From Hetaerina americana (Eukaryota > Arthropoda > Insecta > Odonata > Calopterygidae): 64,000 bases of DNA. Shown piece after piece: positions 29,901-38,975 of the stretch; the stretch's first letter is position 1; each line of letters opens with the position of its first letter. The notes beneath the pieces are model-generated. The model saw only the letters and a program-made list of their open reading frames with translations, was not told the origin of the DNA and did not search any database. The position numbers and the translations under genes were made by a program. The DNA lies in the NCBI GenBank assembly GCA_022747635.1, contig JAKTNV010000007.1:5583405-5647404 (forward strand). Direction: 5' to 3'.

Positions 29901-32250
29901 CACTTCGGAAATGCATTCCACTCTTGCCTTCGTGCATTACGCCAAAAAGTTATCGCAAATCCCATCGGCGTGCGAGAAATAAATTAGATATCGAGGCAAA
30001 GGCAATGAGATGCCGAGGCAAATGAAATCCATGAGAAACGGATGGATTGAATCATTTTCCCATCTTGGAATTTGAGATCACAACAGAAGGAAGCGAGCGA
30101 TAAAATCGAATGACTGTTTACTCAAATCAGGTTTCCCTCATGCCCCTATTATTATTTGATCATGAGTGTACTGCCTTGGGTTTTACAGCACATGAAGAAA
30201 TTCAGTTTTATTTCTACTTTCTGAATTCACAGTTAGAGTGAGTGTGTTCACTGGGCGGATTTTGTTTCGCCATCACATCTCTCCGTTTTTGACACCGAGT
30301 TCACGAATACAATTGTCTCAACTGTTTGTAAACAGAAAAAAGGTCAGTTGATCAAAAATATGTTGTCTGATTCACTGCCATCACCGATATAAACCCAGCC
30401 TTCAGCATTATAGATCGATTGGCAAATAGTATGTTAATAGGACAGCATATTGCACAAACTTCTAAAATCCGTACAAAATTTAATATTTTTCAATGCACTC
30501 TCATGAATTCTACGGACATGCCAAATGAGATAAAATACTGCGCTACGAGATTTTCCAAGGTCGAGCAGAATATATTTGAAATCCGTTGACAGGTTTATGT
30601 CTTCGGGTAGTTAAAGCGAAATATGAACTATATTTTTGACACATCGCAGTTTTTTACCAACAGGAATAATAAAAATTTGAAATTCGAAGAATGAAAAACT
30701 ATTATGTTTTGCATGCATTATTTGGAATCATACTTGCAACACCGCATGCTCTTTGAAAAATCATTTATAAAAATAAACAATGATTTTGTGATAAATATAA
30801 AGTGATCTACTTCTTTTGAAAACGCTGGTTAATACTCATTTAAATTTCCCCATATCGACCAATTAAAATTTTTCCGTGAAATTGAGAGAAACGTCGAGGG
30901 CACACACACATCAAGTTACTCGTAACTTCTATTCAAATGTCAAATATAATAACTTTTTTCGACTGCTTCCTCGAACTAAAGGCATAAGTTTCCATTGAGT
31001 ATTAAAGTCAATTTGATAGCCAAATCAGTCCTTTGTCATTGAAAACCACACGATGGTGAGAGGATAAAATATTAAGTATTGTATTGTTGGGACATAAAAT
31101 ATTAATAATTAATTAATTTTAGCATTCATCTGTCTCTTTCTCCATCATGATACCATTTCCCTCCCTTCATATGAGTCCGATTTTGTAATTATTCGCCACC
31201 TCATTCTCATAATTTTGAGTATTTCAAAATGATTCACATATATATTATTTTAATGATTTACAAAGTAATATCTTATTTGCATAATATCTTCCGTTACCAA
31301 ATAAAACGTCAGCGAAAGTATTAAACTACCGTTATGATCATATATCCTGGTACTTTCATGTTCGTAAATGGAGAACATTTCCTAAATCTATTGCTTCCAT
31401 AACCAAAAGACCCTTCTGCTTCCAAGAGGCCACACGTATTTTGACAAGTTGTCTTCCTTTCAAACACGTAACGGTGGTTAATTAACCACCCATGACTGCA
31501 AAACACCGAAAAAGGACAAGAAAAAACTCTCTCTGTCACAATCTTAGATGGGGCGTCTGCGTTTCGACCCCTTCCAAAATGTGTGCCTTAACAGAACAGA
31601 ACACGGCGAGGCATCGTGCTTCGGAAGATTGATTGTGGAATAAAGAAATCCACAGAGAACGGGAGTGATAAATAACAAAAGGTCCTCGCTAGGAGCTACT
31701 CAGATGTTTCAGACGCGATAAAAGATTTGGAAACCGTAAGTTCAGGTCTTGATTTAACAAAAGAGGACTATAAGGGCATTATGTGACGACGCCACGGGTT
31801 TGAGCACCGATCTCTCCCTCATTTCCCCGTGAATATTACCATGACAAAGTCTGTTTGAAATGGACGAGCAAGAAAAATAATGAATTGCACCCTCCAAACT
31901 GTTTAAAATCCTCCGTCGCCCATTTGCCGTCGCAGGCGCAAAGCCCTTAAAAACCCATCGATTCAGAATGCTTGGATCCTGTTTTATTGCTCAATGATGA
32001 CTCCATGGAAAGTGTTTTTCTGCCTCGGCACTATTCTTCACGCTGATACTTGATAGAATTATAGCCTATTCGGAGGTGGTGTCCGAAAACCCAAGGAATT
32101 GTTTTGGTAACATTTCAGTCGCAATAAAGTCATATTTTAATACGCCACGATTCCGACCGGCGCATCGACGTAACGCACAAAATTCGTTTAAACATTTCGT
32201 TTCCAATTGATACGTAGAATGAAAGTCATAGGGGAATGCGAATAACTCAC
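26991..32250. other. no recognisable gene; GC-rich patch
   Basis: About 28850-29720 is GC-rich, with a short GA run (28808-28824) and a GT run (29276-29291). Long overlapping open frames on both strands there are compositional. The rest is AT-rich with nothing recognised. Confidence 0.45.
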
Positions 32251-32297
32251 AGTCCAGCCATGCTGGTGCAGGAATGAGGTCGGCGGTCGGACCTTAC
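32251..32297 (-). other. candidate 47-nt micro-exon or recursive-splice site
   Basis: On the minus strand a pyrimidine tract ends in TTCTTTTCTTTACAG, immediately followed by GTAAGG. This fits the CAG/GTAAG ratchet layout of recursive splice sites. 47 nt later comes a strong donor, GTGAGT (32245-32250 complement). Two of the three frames through the 47 nt are open. One, starting after two bases, reads KVRPPTSFLHQHGWT. If real, it would belong to a host gene transcribed leftward whose other exons are outside what I can recognise. I do not know the protein. Confidence 0.3.
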
Positions 32298-33609
32298 CTG
32301 TAAAGAAAAGAATTTCAAACCATTACAAATACTCCTTGAGTTGTCTACTTTGCTTAATATCAATTATAAAGGCTAAAAGATTTTTGCTATGATTGAGTAT
32401 GTATTATCATCCATAGTTAAACAATAAGTTGTATACTAATAAAATATTAGGAATAATTTATAATTATGAAAGCTGCTTAGCAATGAAGAAAATAATATTT
32501 TTATGATTATAAAATAGGAAGGCACTATGAAATTTCACTTTCACACATTAAAATCGAACCTTAATATTTAACTAAAGTATAAAGGTTGAGAAAAACCATG
32601 AACAGTGTAGAACAGTTTTATCAAACAAATAACACGGTATTCATAAGATAAATATTATCTAGTTCATTGAAAATATTATTCCATTCTTTTTTTACGACTG
32701 CTTAGATAAACTTTCATAGCTAAACAAATCGACTAACGAAGCGTGGTTATAGTAAAAAATTGCGGATTTTTCGCTAAAAATCCATCAACCTCTTCTTTTA
32801 AATACCCAAAATGATATTAATAACTAACGGATATTATTAATATAACAGATATTATAAATGCATTTCTGTACAGGCACTTCTTAGAATAAAAAATGGTACA
32901 GTTGACGGGTGCCCACAGTACATTTTTATTATTTTACTAACTGGAGTTAATGACTACTGGAGGTAGCGTATTCAAAATGAAAAAATATGAGTGTGTCTAC
33001 TTAAAAGCCGTAACCAGAAGGTAATTCCATAAATAAACGCAAATAATTGCTCTCGAGGCATGACCGAGACGGTGGTCGAATGGTCGGTGGGGGCGGAGAG
33101 CGGTGGGGTCGATTGTGGTGAGGGTGATTGATCGTGGCGGAATTCGCGCCCGCGAGGCCCTTCGCGTGAGGCCCTCCGCGCGAGAGACGCAAGGCGTGTG
33201 GTCTCGGCATGGCCACGCACCAGAGGCGGAAGTGACGGCAGAATTGGGATCTTTGAAAGGCTGGGCGAGGCGAGGTTGGCCGAAGGCACCTGCGCGCAAA
33301 GAATTTTAACCTGCTCGTTTGAGATAAGGACTTCAACTGGTAAATACAACCGAGGACACTAGACTTAGGTGTTGGACAGGGGCGGCAAATATTCTAATTG
33401 TGCAAGCGATCCCTTGCTCATCTGGCGATACTAAGAATCGTTAAACATTTTACTAATTGGCACAAGTTTCATTATAAGAAATTTAGGAGATGGCAATTTC
33501 GTCGACAAACGATTTCAAATGAAACACATTTCTCACCAATCCGCTTTTTGACCATTGCAGCTACATGATATGATGAAAAACCATGTATAAAATACATTGC
33601 GTAAATTAT
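32298..33609. other. no recognisable gene
   Basis: A GC-rich stretch at about 33060-33300 has open frames on both strands and no recognised domain. The rest is AT-rich. Confidence 0.45.
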
Positions 33610-33776
33610 TATAAGTTAATATACCGGTTGTGGCAGGTTTTGGATGGAGACAACTGCCATATAAATATTTTGGGGCCGAAAGCAAAAGAAAACCTAACAT
33701 CCAACTCTACAACAAGTCCCATTTCCCCATTTTGTATTTCCTTACCCCCTTCGTCCCGTCCACCATCCCTATCCTA

Positions 33777-34212
33777 CATCTACATCTACATCTACATAAT
33801 ACCCCGCAAGCCGCCGCAAGGGCGTGTGGCGGGGGGTGTTAGGTCACCAACCGTAAAAACTAAAAATACCACATGCAAAAAACAACACGGAAAATTACAC
33901 CCCAGCAGCGCACACACTCTTGCAAAACTCCCTCCATCCAATACTCATGCAAACACATACACCGCCAAACAACAAAAAACTGCACCCCAGGATACAGCAC
34001 GAAAGCCATCCTAAAACACGCAAGCCAGGACACAACAAGCAAGAATGTGAAACATCACTACCACATGAAAATGCACCACAAAACACTCAACCCCCCAAAG
34101 AGACAGTAAAAGGAAGGGAATTCGACCCAACGTTGCAGGTAGCAGGAATTTCCCCCCGCGGAGAGGGACGAGGGATTGAAAGGGAAACTTAAAAACAGAT
34201 GAACAGAACAGA
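33777..34212 (-). mobile_element. LINE family A copy 1 (3' end only)
   Basis: The element starts with its 3' tail, (ACATCT)n on the plus strand, then the GC-rich terminal hairpin and 3' untranslated region. It stops before the coding region. ATCCTA at 33771-33776 and 34213-34218 is the likely TSD. The flanking RTE sequence is continuous across it. The sequence is close to the copies at 34.4, 38.0 and 43.3 kb, so it is young. Confidence 0.8.
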
Positions 34213-34357
34213 ATCCTATATCCCTGCCCTTTCCTCGTTTGCCTAAAATTCCCACTTAATTACAGTCTTCAACATCCCACTGCCGGTCAATACCCCCTTC
34301 ATCCATAATTAAGCGGATAAAATAATACTTTGTAATTCCACAGATTTATTTCACAAA

Positions 34358-34402
34358 CACACGACCCGGGTTTCGATGTACAACGTCATCTTCAGGTGCA
34401 GA
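34358..34402 (-). ncRNA. hammerhead-ribozyme-like motif, mutated copy
   Basis: On the minus strand this is the same motif as at 38843-38887: CTGAAGA, a stem, GAAACCCGGGTC. Stem II reads GACG/CATC, with one C-A mismatch (CATC instead of CGTC, consistent with CpG decay). Probably weaker or inactive. Confidence 0.45.
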
Positions 34403-34409
34403 CATACAG

Positions 34410-34418
34410 GCGACCAAC
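34410..34418. repeat. TSD of LINE A copy 2, left
   Basis: GCGACCAAC, matched by GCAACCAAC at 37402-37410 with one change. Both lie within PLE sequence. Confidence 0.75.
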
Positions 34419-34935
34419 ATCTACATCTACATAATACCCCTCAAGCCGCCGCAAGGGCGTGTGGCGGGGGGTGTTAGGTCACCAACCGTAAAAACGAAAA
34501 ATACCACATGCAAAAAACAACACGGAAAATTACACCCCAGCAGCGCACACACTCATGCAAAACTCCCTCCATCCAATACTCATGCAAACACATACACCGC
34601 AAAACATCAAAAAACTGCACCCCAGGATACAGCACGAAAGCCATCCTAAAACACGCAAGCCAGGACACAACAAGCAAGAATGTGAAACATCACTACCACA
34701 TGAAAATGCACCACAAAACACTCTACCCCCCAAAGAGACAGTAAAAGGAAGGGAATGCGACCCAACGTTGCAGGTAGCAGGAATTCCCCCCCGCCGGGAG
34801 GGAAGAGGGACTGAAAGGGAAACTTAAAAACAGATGAACAGAACACGAATGATGTCATGCGGAAAGAATGGGTTATTATAACAAAACACATAAGGTTAGT
34901 GGAGGAGCATGCATTTAAGTAGAACTAATTATTTT

Positions 34936-35524
34936 TTAGACACGGAGGGTGGCAAGTGGATTTTTACTATCTATAACCCTACAGTTGCTATCCCGTATTG
35001 TCCGTGGGAAGAAGGAGTCCTTGAGTCGGCTAGTCCTGGCATCTATTTCCCGAATTTTATATGCATGATCCAAGCGACTAATGTATGTAGGAGTACGAAT
35101 AATCTGCGAGACCTCGGTGCTGAAACATGCGGATCTGAATTTATTTAATAATTTCAGTCTTGCATTGAATCGTCTCTCTTCTAATGATTCCCACCCCAAA
35201 TCCATGAGCATTTCGGTAACGCTTTGCGTTTTATCGTAGGAATTTTTTACAAAACGGGCTGCCCGGCGTTGAACCTTCTCAATTTCCCGAATGAGACCTT
35301 TTTCACTCGGGTCCCACACGCTGCATGCGTATTCTAAATGAGGCCTTACAAGAGCGTGGTAACAACGTTCCTTGACCTTTGAGTCACTTTTGCCGACAAT
35401 GCGTCTAATGAATCCCAATTTTTTATTTGCTTGACCGCAGACTTTACGTATGTGAGTCCCCCAAGTTAAGTCTTTAGTGAATGTGACACCTAGGTATTTT
35501 ACCGTATCAACTACTGCTAGGTCA
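34936..35524 (-). pseudogene. LINE A reverse transcriptase C-terminus
   Basis: The frame reads VDTVKYLGVTFTKDLTWGTH, then VKERCYHALVRPHLEYACSV, then KVQRRAARFVKNSYDKTQSV and MLMDLGWESLEERRF. It ends in DSFFPRTIRDSN before the stop. This is the thumb/C-terminal block of CR1-group LINE polyproteins, downstream of the catalytic palm. The open frame continues about 12 codons into LINE B by chance. The rest of this copy's coding part lies at 37279-37401, reading LDCITKWCSNWGLTLNYNKC. The copy is 5'-truncated, so no catalytic ADD is present. Confidence 0.88.
35518..35524. repeat. TSD of LINE B, left
   Basis: TAGGTCA, repeated at 37272-37278. The uninterrupted LINE A copy 4 has a single AGGTCA at this point (about 44451-44456). 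Confidence 0.85.
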
Positions 35525-35526
35525 AG

Positions 35527-36984
35527 CTCACCAAGCAGGGAATAGTACATCTGCTCCGTAGTATCAAAGCACACAAGGCACCTGGTCCGGAAGAAATACC
35601 TGCTAGAATATTAAAGGAATTAGCTGACGACATTGCCCCATTTTTACATATTGTTTTTCTAAAATCGATAGAAGAAGGCTCAGTGCCTCGCGACTGGAAG
35701 CTAGCCCATATAACTCCCATCTATAAAGGCGGCGATAGGGATAAACCAACCAATTACCGACCCATTTCTTTAACATCGATCTCTTGTAAAATATTGGAAC
35801 ACGTTATTGTCACTAACATTATGAAATTTCTTGATAGTAGGAAAATACTAATCCACAACCAGCACGGATTTAGGAAAAGCAGATCTTGCGAAACACAACT
35901 TGGTCTCTTCATTCACGATATACTTAGATCGGGAGAAAACAACACCCAAGTCGATGCAGTATTCCTGGATTTCAAAAAAGCCTTCGACAAAGTCCCACAC
36001 AATAAATTGTTACACAAACTTAAATACTATGGGATCAATGAGAAAATAATTAATTGGATTAGGGACTTCTTGTCAAACCGCAAACAAATAGTAGTCATAG
36101 ATGGGTTGTGCTCAACGGAGAGAGAAGTTACTTCGGGCGTCCCCCAGGGAAGTGTAATAGGGCCTCTTCTGTTCTTAATATACATAAATGACTTAAGCAC
36201 ACACGTTAGTAGCAATCTAAGGTTATTTGCTGACGACACGGTGATATACAGGGAAATAAGGAGCCAACTAGATCGCGAGCTACTCTCTAGAGACTTAGAC
36301 AATATCTCGGGATGGTGCAATAAATGGGGATTAACACTTAATATAGATAAATGTGCAGTTTTGAAATTTTGGAATAAAGGAAGCGAGGAACAGGATATAA
36401 ACTACAAAATAGAGGGTTCAGTATTGACTACGGCAAATCAAGTTAAATATTTGGGGGTTGTTCTAACACCACGCCTTTCATGGGGAGCACATATCAGGAC
36501 AATATGCGGATCAGCTTTAAAGAAACTTGGCTTCATAAAACGGGTGGTGGGGAAATGTAATGAAAAAGTTAAAGAGAGGTGTTATTTTGCTCTAGTTAGA
36601 CCTCATTTGGAATATGCCGCAAGTATTTGGGATCCGTGGGAGAAAATTTGGCAAAAAGAATTAGATAAAGTCCAGAGAAAATCCGCTAGATTTGTTAAAA
36701 ATTGTTATGATAAAAACACAAGTGTGACAGGTCTCTTAGGGGATTTAGGCTGGGAACCACTTGAAGTGCGGAGAGAACAAGCAAGGCTTAGACTTTTACA
36801 AAGGTTCAGAACAAACGAGTTTAAATATGACACTGAAGGAATTATAATGGCCCCACACTACTTAGGTAGATCAGACCACAAAGATAAACTAAGGGAGATA
36901 GATTCCAAGACAGATAGGTACAAATACTCATTCTTTCCCCGAACAATCAGTAATCATAATAGCAAGAAACCGAAGTCACTTTAG
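35527..36984 (+). CDS. LINE B reverse transcriptase, open 485-codon frame (5'-truncated)
   Basis: The frame is open from the insertion junction to a stop at 36984, so the start is missing by truncation; an ORF from the GTG at 35683 would be arbitrary. Blocks in order: HKAPGPEEIPARILKEL; WKLAHITPIYKGGDRDKP then NYRPISLTSISCKILE; FLDFKKAFDKVPHNKL (first catalytic Asp); SGVPQGSVIGPLLFLIYIND; LRLFADDTVIYREI (catalytic DD pair); NKWGLTLNIDKCAVLKF; VKYLGVVLTPRLSWGAH; LVRPHLEYAASIWDP; and the terminal YSFFPRTISNHN. All RT catalytic residues are present with no internal stop. The endonuclease domain and any ORF1 are missing, so it cannot transpose by itself. It differs clearly from LINE A (for example GLLGDLGWEPLEVRR against EMLMDLGWESLEERR), so it is a separate family. 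Confidence 0.9.
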   Translation, partial: LTKQGIVHLLRSIKAHKAPGPEEIPARILKELADDIAPFLHIVFLKSIEEGSVPRDWKLAHITPIYKGGDRDKPTNYRPISLTSISCKILEHVIVTNIMKFLDSRKILIHNQHGFRKSRSCETQLGLFIHDILRSGENNTQVDAVFLDFKKAFDKVPHNKLLHKLKYYGINEKIINWIRDFLSNRKQIVVIDGLCSTEREVTSGVPQGSVIGPLLFLIYINDLSTHVSSNLRLFADDTVIYREIRSQLDRELLSRDLDNISGWCNKWGLTLNIDKCAVLKFWNKGSEEQDINYKIEGSVLTTANQVKYLGVVLTPRLSWGAHIRTICGSALKKLGFIKRVVGKCNEKVKERCYFALVRPHLEYAASIWDPWEKIWQKELDKVQRKSARFVKNCYDKNTSVTGLLGDLGWEPLEVRREQARLRLLQRFRTNEFKYDTEGIIMAPHYLGRSDHKDKLREIDSKTDRYKYSFFPRTISNHNSKKPKSL

Positions 36985-37227
36985 AAATATTAAAAACGTT
37001 GAATTTACAAGTCGGAACAAAATTAAACACTATAGAGATGTTAGGTATACTTTCAGGTGCATGTGTATGTTAGTTGGTAGTTTGAGTGTTTGCATGTGTG
37101 TGGGGTGTAAGTGTTCATGCATGAATGTATGCCATGTTTTTTTTATATATGATTTTGTCGTTATTGCATGCGATTTTTTTTTTTATTATTTTTCTTTTCT
37201 AAATTATGGGTGGTGTCCTAGCACCCC

Positions 37228-37271
37228 CCGCCACACGCCCTTGCGGCGGCTTGCGGGGTATTGAGTAGATG
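37228..37271 (+). other. conserved foldable 3' terminus of LINE B
   Basis: CCGCC at 37228-37232 can pair with GGCGG at about 37244-37249, and the outer CACCCC with GGGGT at 37255-37259, giving a nested hairpin. The same sequence ends all LINE A copies (complement at about 33798-33840, 34431-34475, 37986-38029, 43366-43409). It is probably the site recognised by the LINE's own RT at the start of target-primed synthesis, as known for other LINEs; here that is inference. Confidence 0.55.
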
Positions 37272-37401
37272 TAGGTCACCTCCAGCTAATTTGTAAGCAA
37301 ATCCCGTTGATCTTTTAAAGAAATTTACCACTGAACATTTATTATAATTTAGAGTCAATCCCCAGTTAGAACACCATTTAGTAATGCAATCTAAATCCTG
37401 C

Positions 37402-37410
37402 GCAACCAAC
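37402..37410. repeat. TSD of LINE A copy 2, right
   Basis: GCAACCAAC, one change from 34410-34418. Confidence 0.75.
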
Positions 37411-37454
37411 ATATATATACCCTTAGACCGGGGGGGAAGGGGGGGAGGAAAATT

Positions 37455-37876
37455 GCAAACTCTCACACGCAAAGGACAAAATTTTAGAAGGAGAAAAGAG
37501 CGGTGTGTATATGTTACGTTGTGAGTGTGATGCAGTGTACGTGGGTCAAACAGGAAGGAAATTCTGTACGCGAGTGAAGGAACACCAGGCCTGTGTGCGG
37601 AACCAAAAGCCATCTTCGCATTTTGCTAAACATTTGCTGGACAACCATCACCAGAGTGCCTTTCAGCTAGAAATATTACATGTTGAGAAGAAAGGGTATA
37701 GACTTGACGTTTTAGAGCAACTGGAGATTTTAAAATATGTTCGCTCCAAGGAAAAAATTATTGTTAATGACCTATTGTACACCTCCCATTCCCCTCTCCT
37801 TAACCTTTCCCTCCGAGATATCCATAGTGAACCTAAAAATTCAACAACCTCCCCCACCGCTGGGGACTCCCAGTAA
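37455..37876 (+). CDS. Penelope-like element GIY-YIG endonuclease region (5'-truncated)
   Basis: The open frame reads CKLSHAKDKILEGEKS and then GVYMLRCECDAVYVGQTGR, followed by KFCTRVKEHQ and SSHFAKHLLDNHH, then LDVLEQLEILKYV. GVY..VYVGQTGR...R..EH is the GIY-YIG nuclease signature, and the downstream Glu in LEQLEI fits the catalytic Glu. PLE proteins end in this domain, which nicks target DNA for the upstream RT. The RT is missing: the plus-strand PLE starts here, directly against a minus-strand PLE 3' segment (to 37454). A start at the GTG of 37505 would cut the domain, so the true frame begins upstream of the break. The stop is at 37874-37876. A C-rich 3' region follows, interrupted by LINE A. 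Confidence 0.85.
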
Positions 37877-37974
37877 AGGGATAATCCGATAGGGACTCCT
37901 TCCCCCCCCCCTCTCCCACGGCCCTCCATTACCCACTCATTCTATTCCGCCTGGCTCTCCACCCACATCTACAT

Positions 37975-38700
37975 CTACATCTACATAATACCCCGCAAGC
38001 CGCCGCAAGGGCGTGTGGCGGGGGGTGTTAGGTCACCAACCTTAAAAACGAAAAATACCACATGCAAAAAACAACACGGAAAATTACACCCCAGCAGCGC
38101 GCACACTCATGCAAAACTCCCTCCATCCAATACTCATGCAAACACATACACCGCAAAACAACAAAAAACTGCACCCCAGGATACAGCACGAAAGCCATCC
38201 TAAAACACGCAAGCCAGGACACAACAAGCAAGAATGTGAAACATCACTACCACATGAAAATGCACCACAAAACACTCAACCCCCCAAAGAGACAGTAAAA
38301 GGAAGGGAATTCGACCCAACGTTGCAGGTAGCAGGAATTTCCCCCCGCCGGGAGGGAAGAGGGACTGAAAGGGAAACTTAAAAACAGATGAACAGAACAC
38401 GAATGATATCATGCGGAAAGAATGGGTTATTATAACAAAACACATAAGGTTAGTGGAGGAGCATGCATTTAAGTAGAACTAATTATTTTTTAGACACTGA
38501 GGGTGGCAAGTGGAATTTTTACTATCTATAATCCTACAGTTGCTATCCCGTATTGTCCGTGGGAAGAAGGAGTCCTTGAGTCGGCTAGTCCTGGCATCTA
38601 TTTCCCGAATTTTATATGCATGATCCAAGCGACCAATGTATGTAGGAGTACGAATAATCTGCGAGACCTCGGTGCTGAAACATGCGGATCTGAATTTATC
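37975..38700 (-). mobile_element. LINE family A copy 3 (in PLE 3' region)
   Basis: (ACATCT)n tail, GC-rich terminus, 3' UTR and the last RT codons (minus strand, FRSACFSTEVSQIIRTPTYI to SFFPRTIRDSN). It is 5'-truncated where PLE sequence resumes at 38701. CCCACA at 37972-37977 and 38701-38706 is the likely TSD. It is nearly identical to copy 2, including the 34950-35145 / 38503-38700 block. Confidence 0.85.
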
Positions 38701-38842
38701 CCCACAAGCGCGCCTTGCCCAACCCCCTCCCCCACCATCCTCCTCCCCAGCCCCCCCCCCTTTTTTATCTTTCCTTCCCCCCAATTTTCCTCCCCCCTTC
38801 CCCCCCGGTCTAAGGGTATATATATGTTGGTCGCCTGTATGC

Positions 38843-38887
38843 CTGCACCTGAAGATGACGTTGTACGTCGAAACCCGGGTCGTGTGT
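38843..38887 (+). ncRNA. hammerhead-ribozyme-like motif in PLE end
   Basis: The core boxes are in order: CTGAAGA (38849-38855), a stem-loop with arms GACG/CGTC and loop TTGTA, then GAAA (38870-38873), and ACCCGGGTC (38873-38881), whose ACC/GGT can form a very short stem III. The last three bases, GTC, would be the cleavage site. Flanks GCAC (38845-38848) and GTGT (38882-38885) can form stem I. Short-stem hammerheads of this kind are known in PLEs, where they are thought to work as dimers. One unpaired T at the base of stem II departs from the ideal. The motif occurs again inverted at 34358-34402. Confidence 0.65.
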
Positions 38888-38975
38888 TTGTGAAATAAAT
38901 CTGTGGAATTACAAAGTATTATTTTATCCGCTTAAGTATGAACCGATTCCATAAAATAACGCCTGAAACCATCGA

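Larger units (their letters stand above)
35525..37271 (+). mobile_element. LINE family B, young insertion inside LINE A
   Basis: A 5'-truncated CR1-group LINE about 1.75 kb long, in opposite orientation to its host LINE A. It ends in the shared GC-rich terminus CACCCCCCGCCACACGCCCT followed by TGCGGCGGCTTGCGGGG and a GTAGATGT-type tail. A 7-bp TSD is perfect. It is the innermost and hence youngest layer of the nest. Confidence 0.9.
34419..37401 (-). mobile_element. LINE family A copy 2, split by LINE B
   Basis: A CR1-group LINE on the minus strand in two parts: 34419-35524 (3' tail, 3' UTR, RT C-terminus) and 37279-37401 (the adjoining upstream coding part). Removing LINE B restores continuity with the uninterrupted copy at 43.3-44.8 kb. 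The 5' end is truncated at 37401. It sits within the PLE and is bracketed by a 9-bp near-identical TSD. Confidence 0.85.
34305..38935. mobile_element. Penelope-like element with inverted terminal copies, interrupted by LINEs
   Basis: Both ends carry the same sequence in opposite orientation. The left end has AAGCGGATAAAATAATAC (34311 on) and the right end its complement (to about 38935). Each leads inward to the hammerhead-like motif and a C-rich segment. PLE pieces are 34305-34418 and 37402-37454 (minus) and 37455-37974 and 38701-38935 (plus). TACCCC(C)TTCATCCA is repeated outside both ends and matches the RTE host, so it is the likely TSD. PLEs commonly form inverted or tandem partial copies. 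About 40 bp at 38936-38976 are unassigned. Confidence 0.65.

Noticed and set aside
33860..34042. 60-90 residue open frames on both strands recurring in four places (33.9, 34.5, 38.1 and 43.5 kb)
   Set aside because: They recur because the LINE A 3' untranslated region recurs. There is no protein motif, and one copy has a changed length and frame.
34419..37401. Twin-priming inversion of a single LINE as the cause of the head-to-head arrangement
   Set aside because: The two opposing LINEs are different families with overlapping coding regions. A 7-bp TSD plus continuity of LINE A across LINE B shows a nested insertion.
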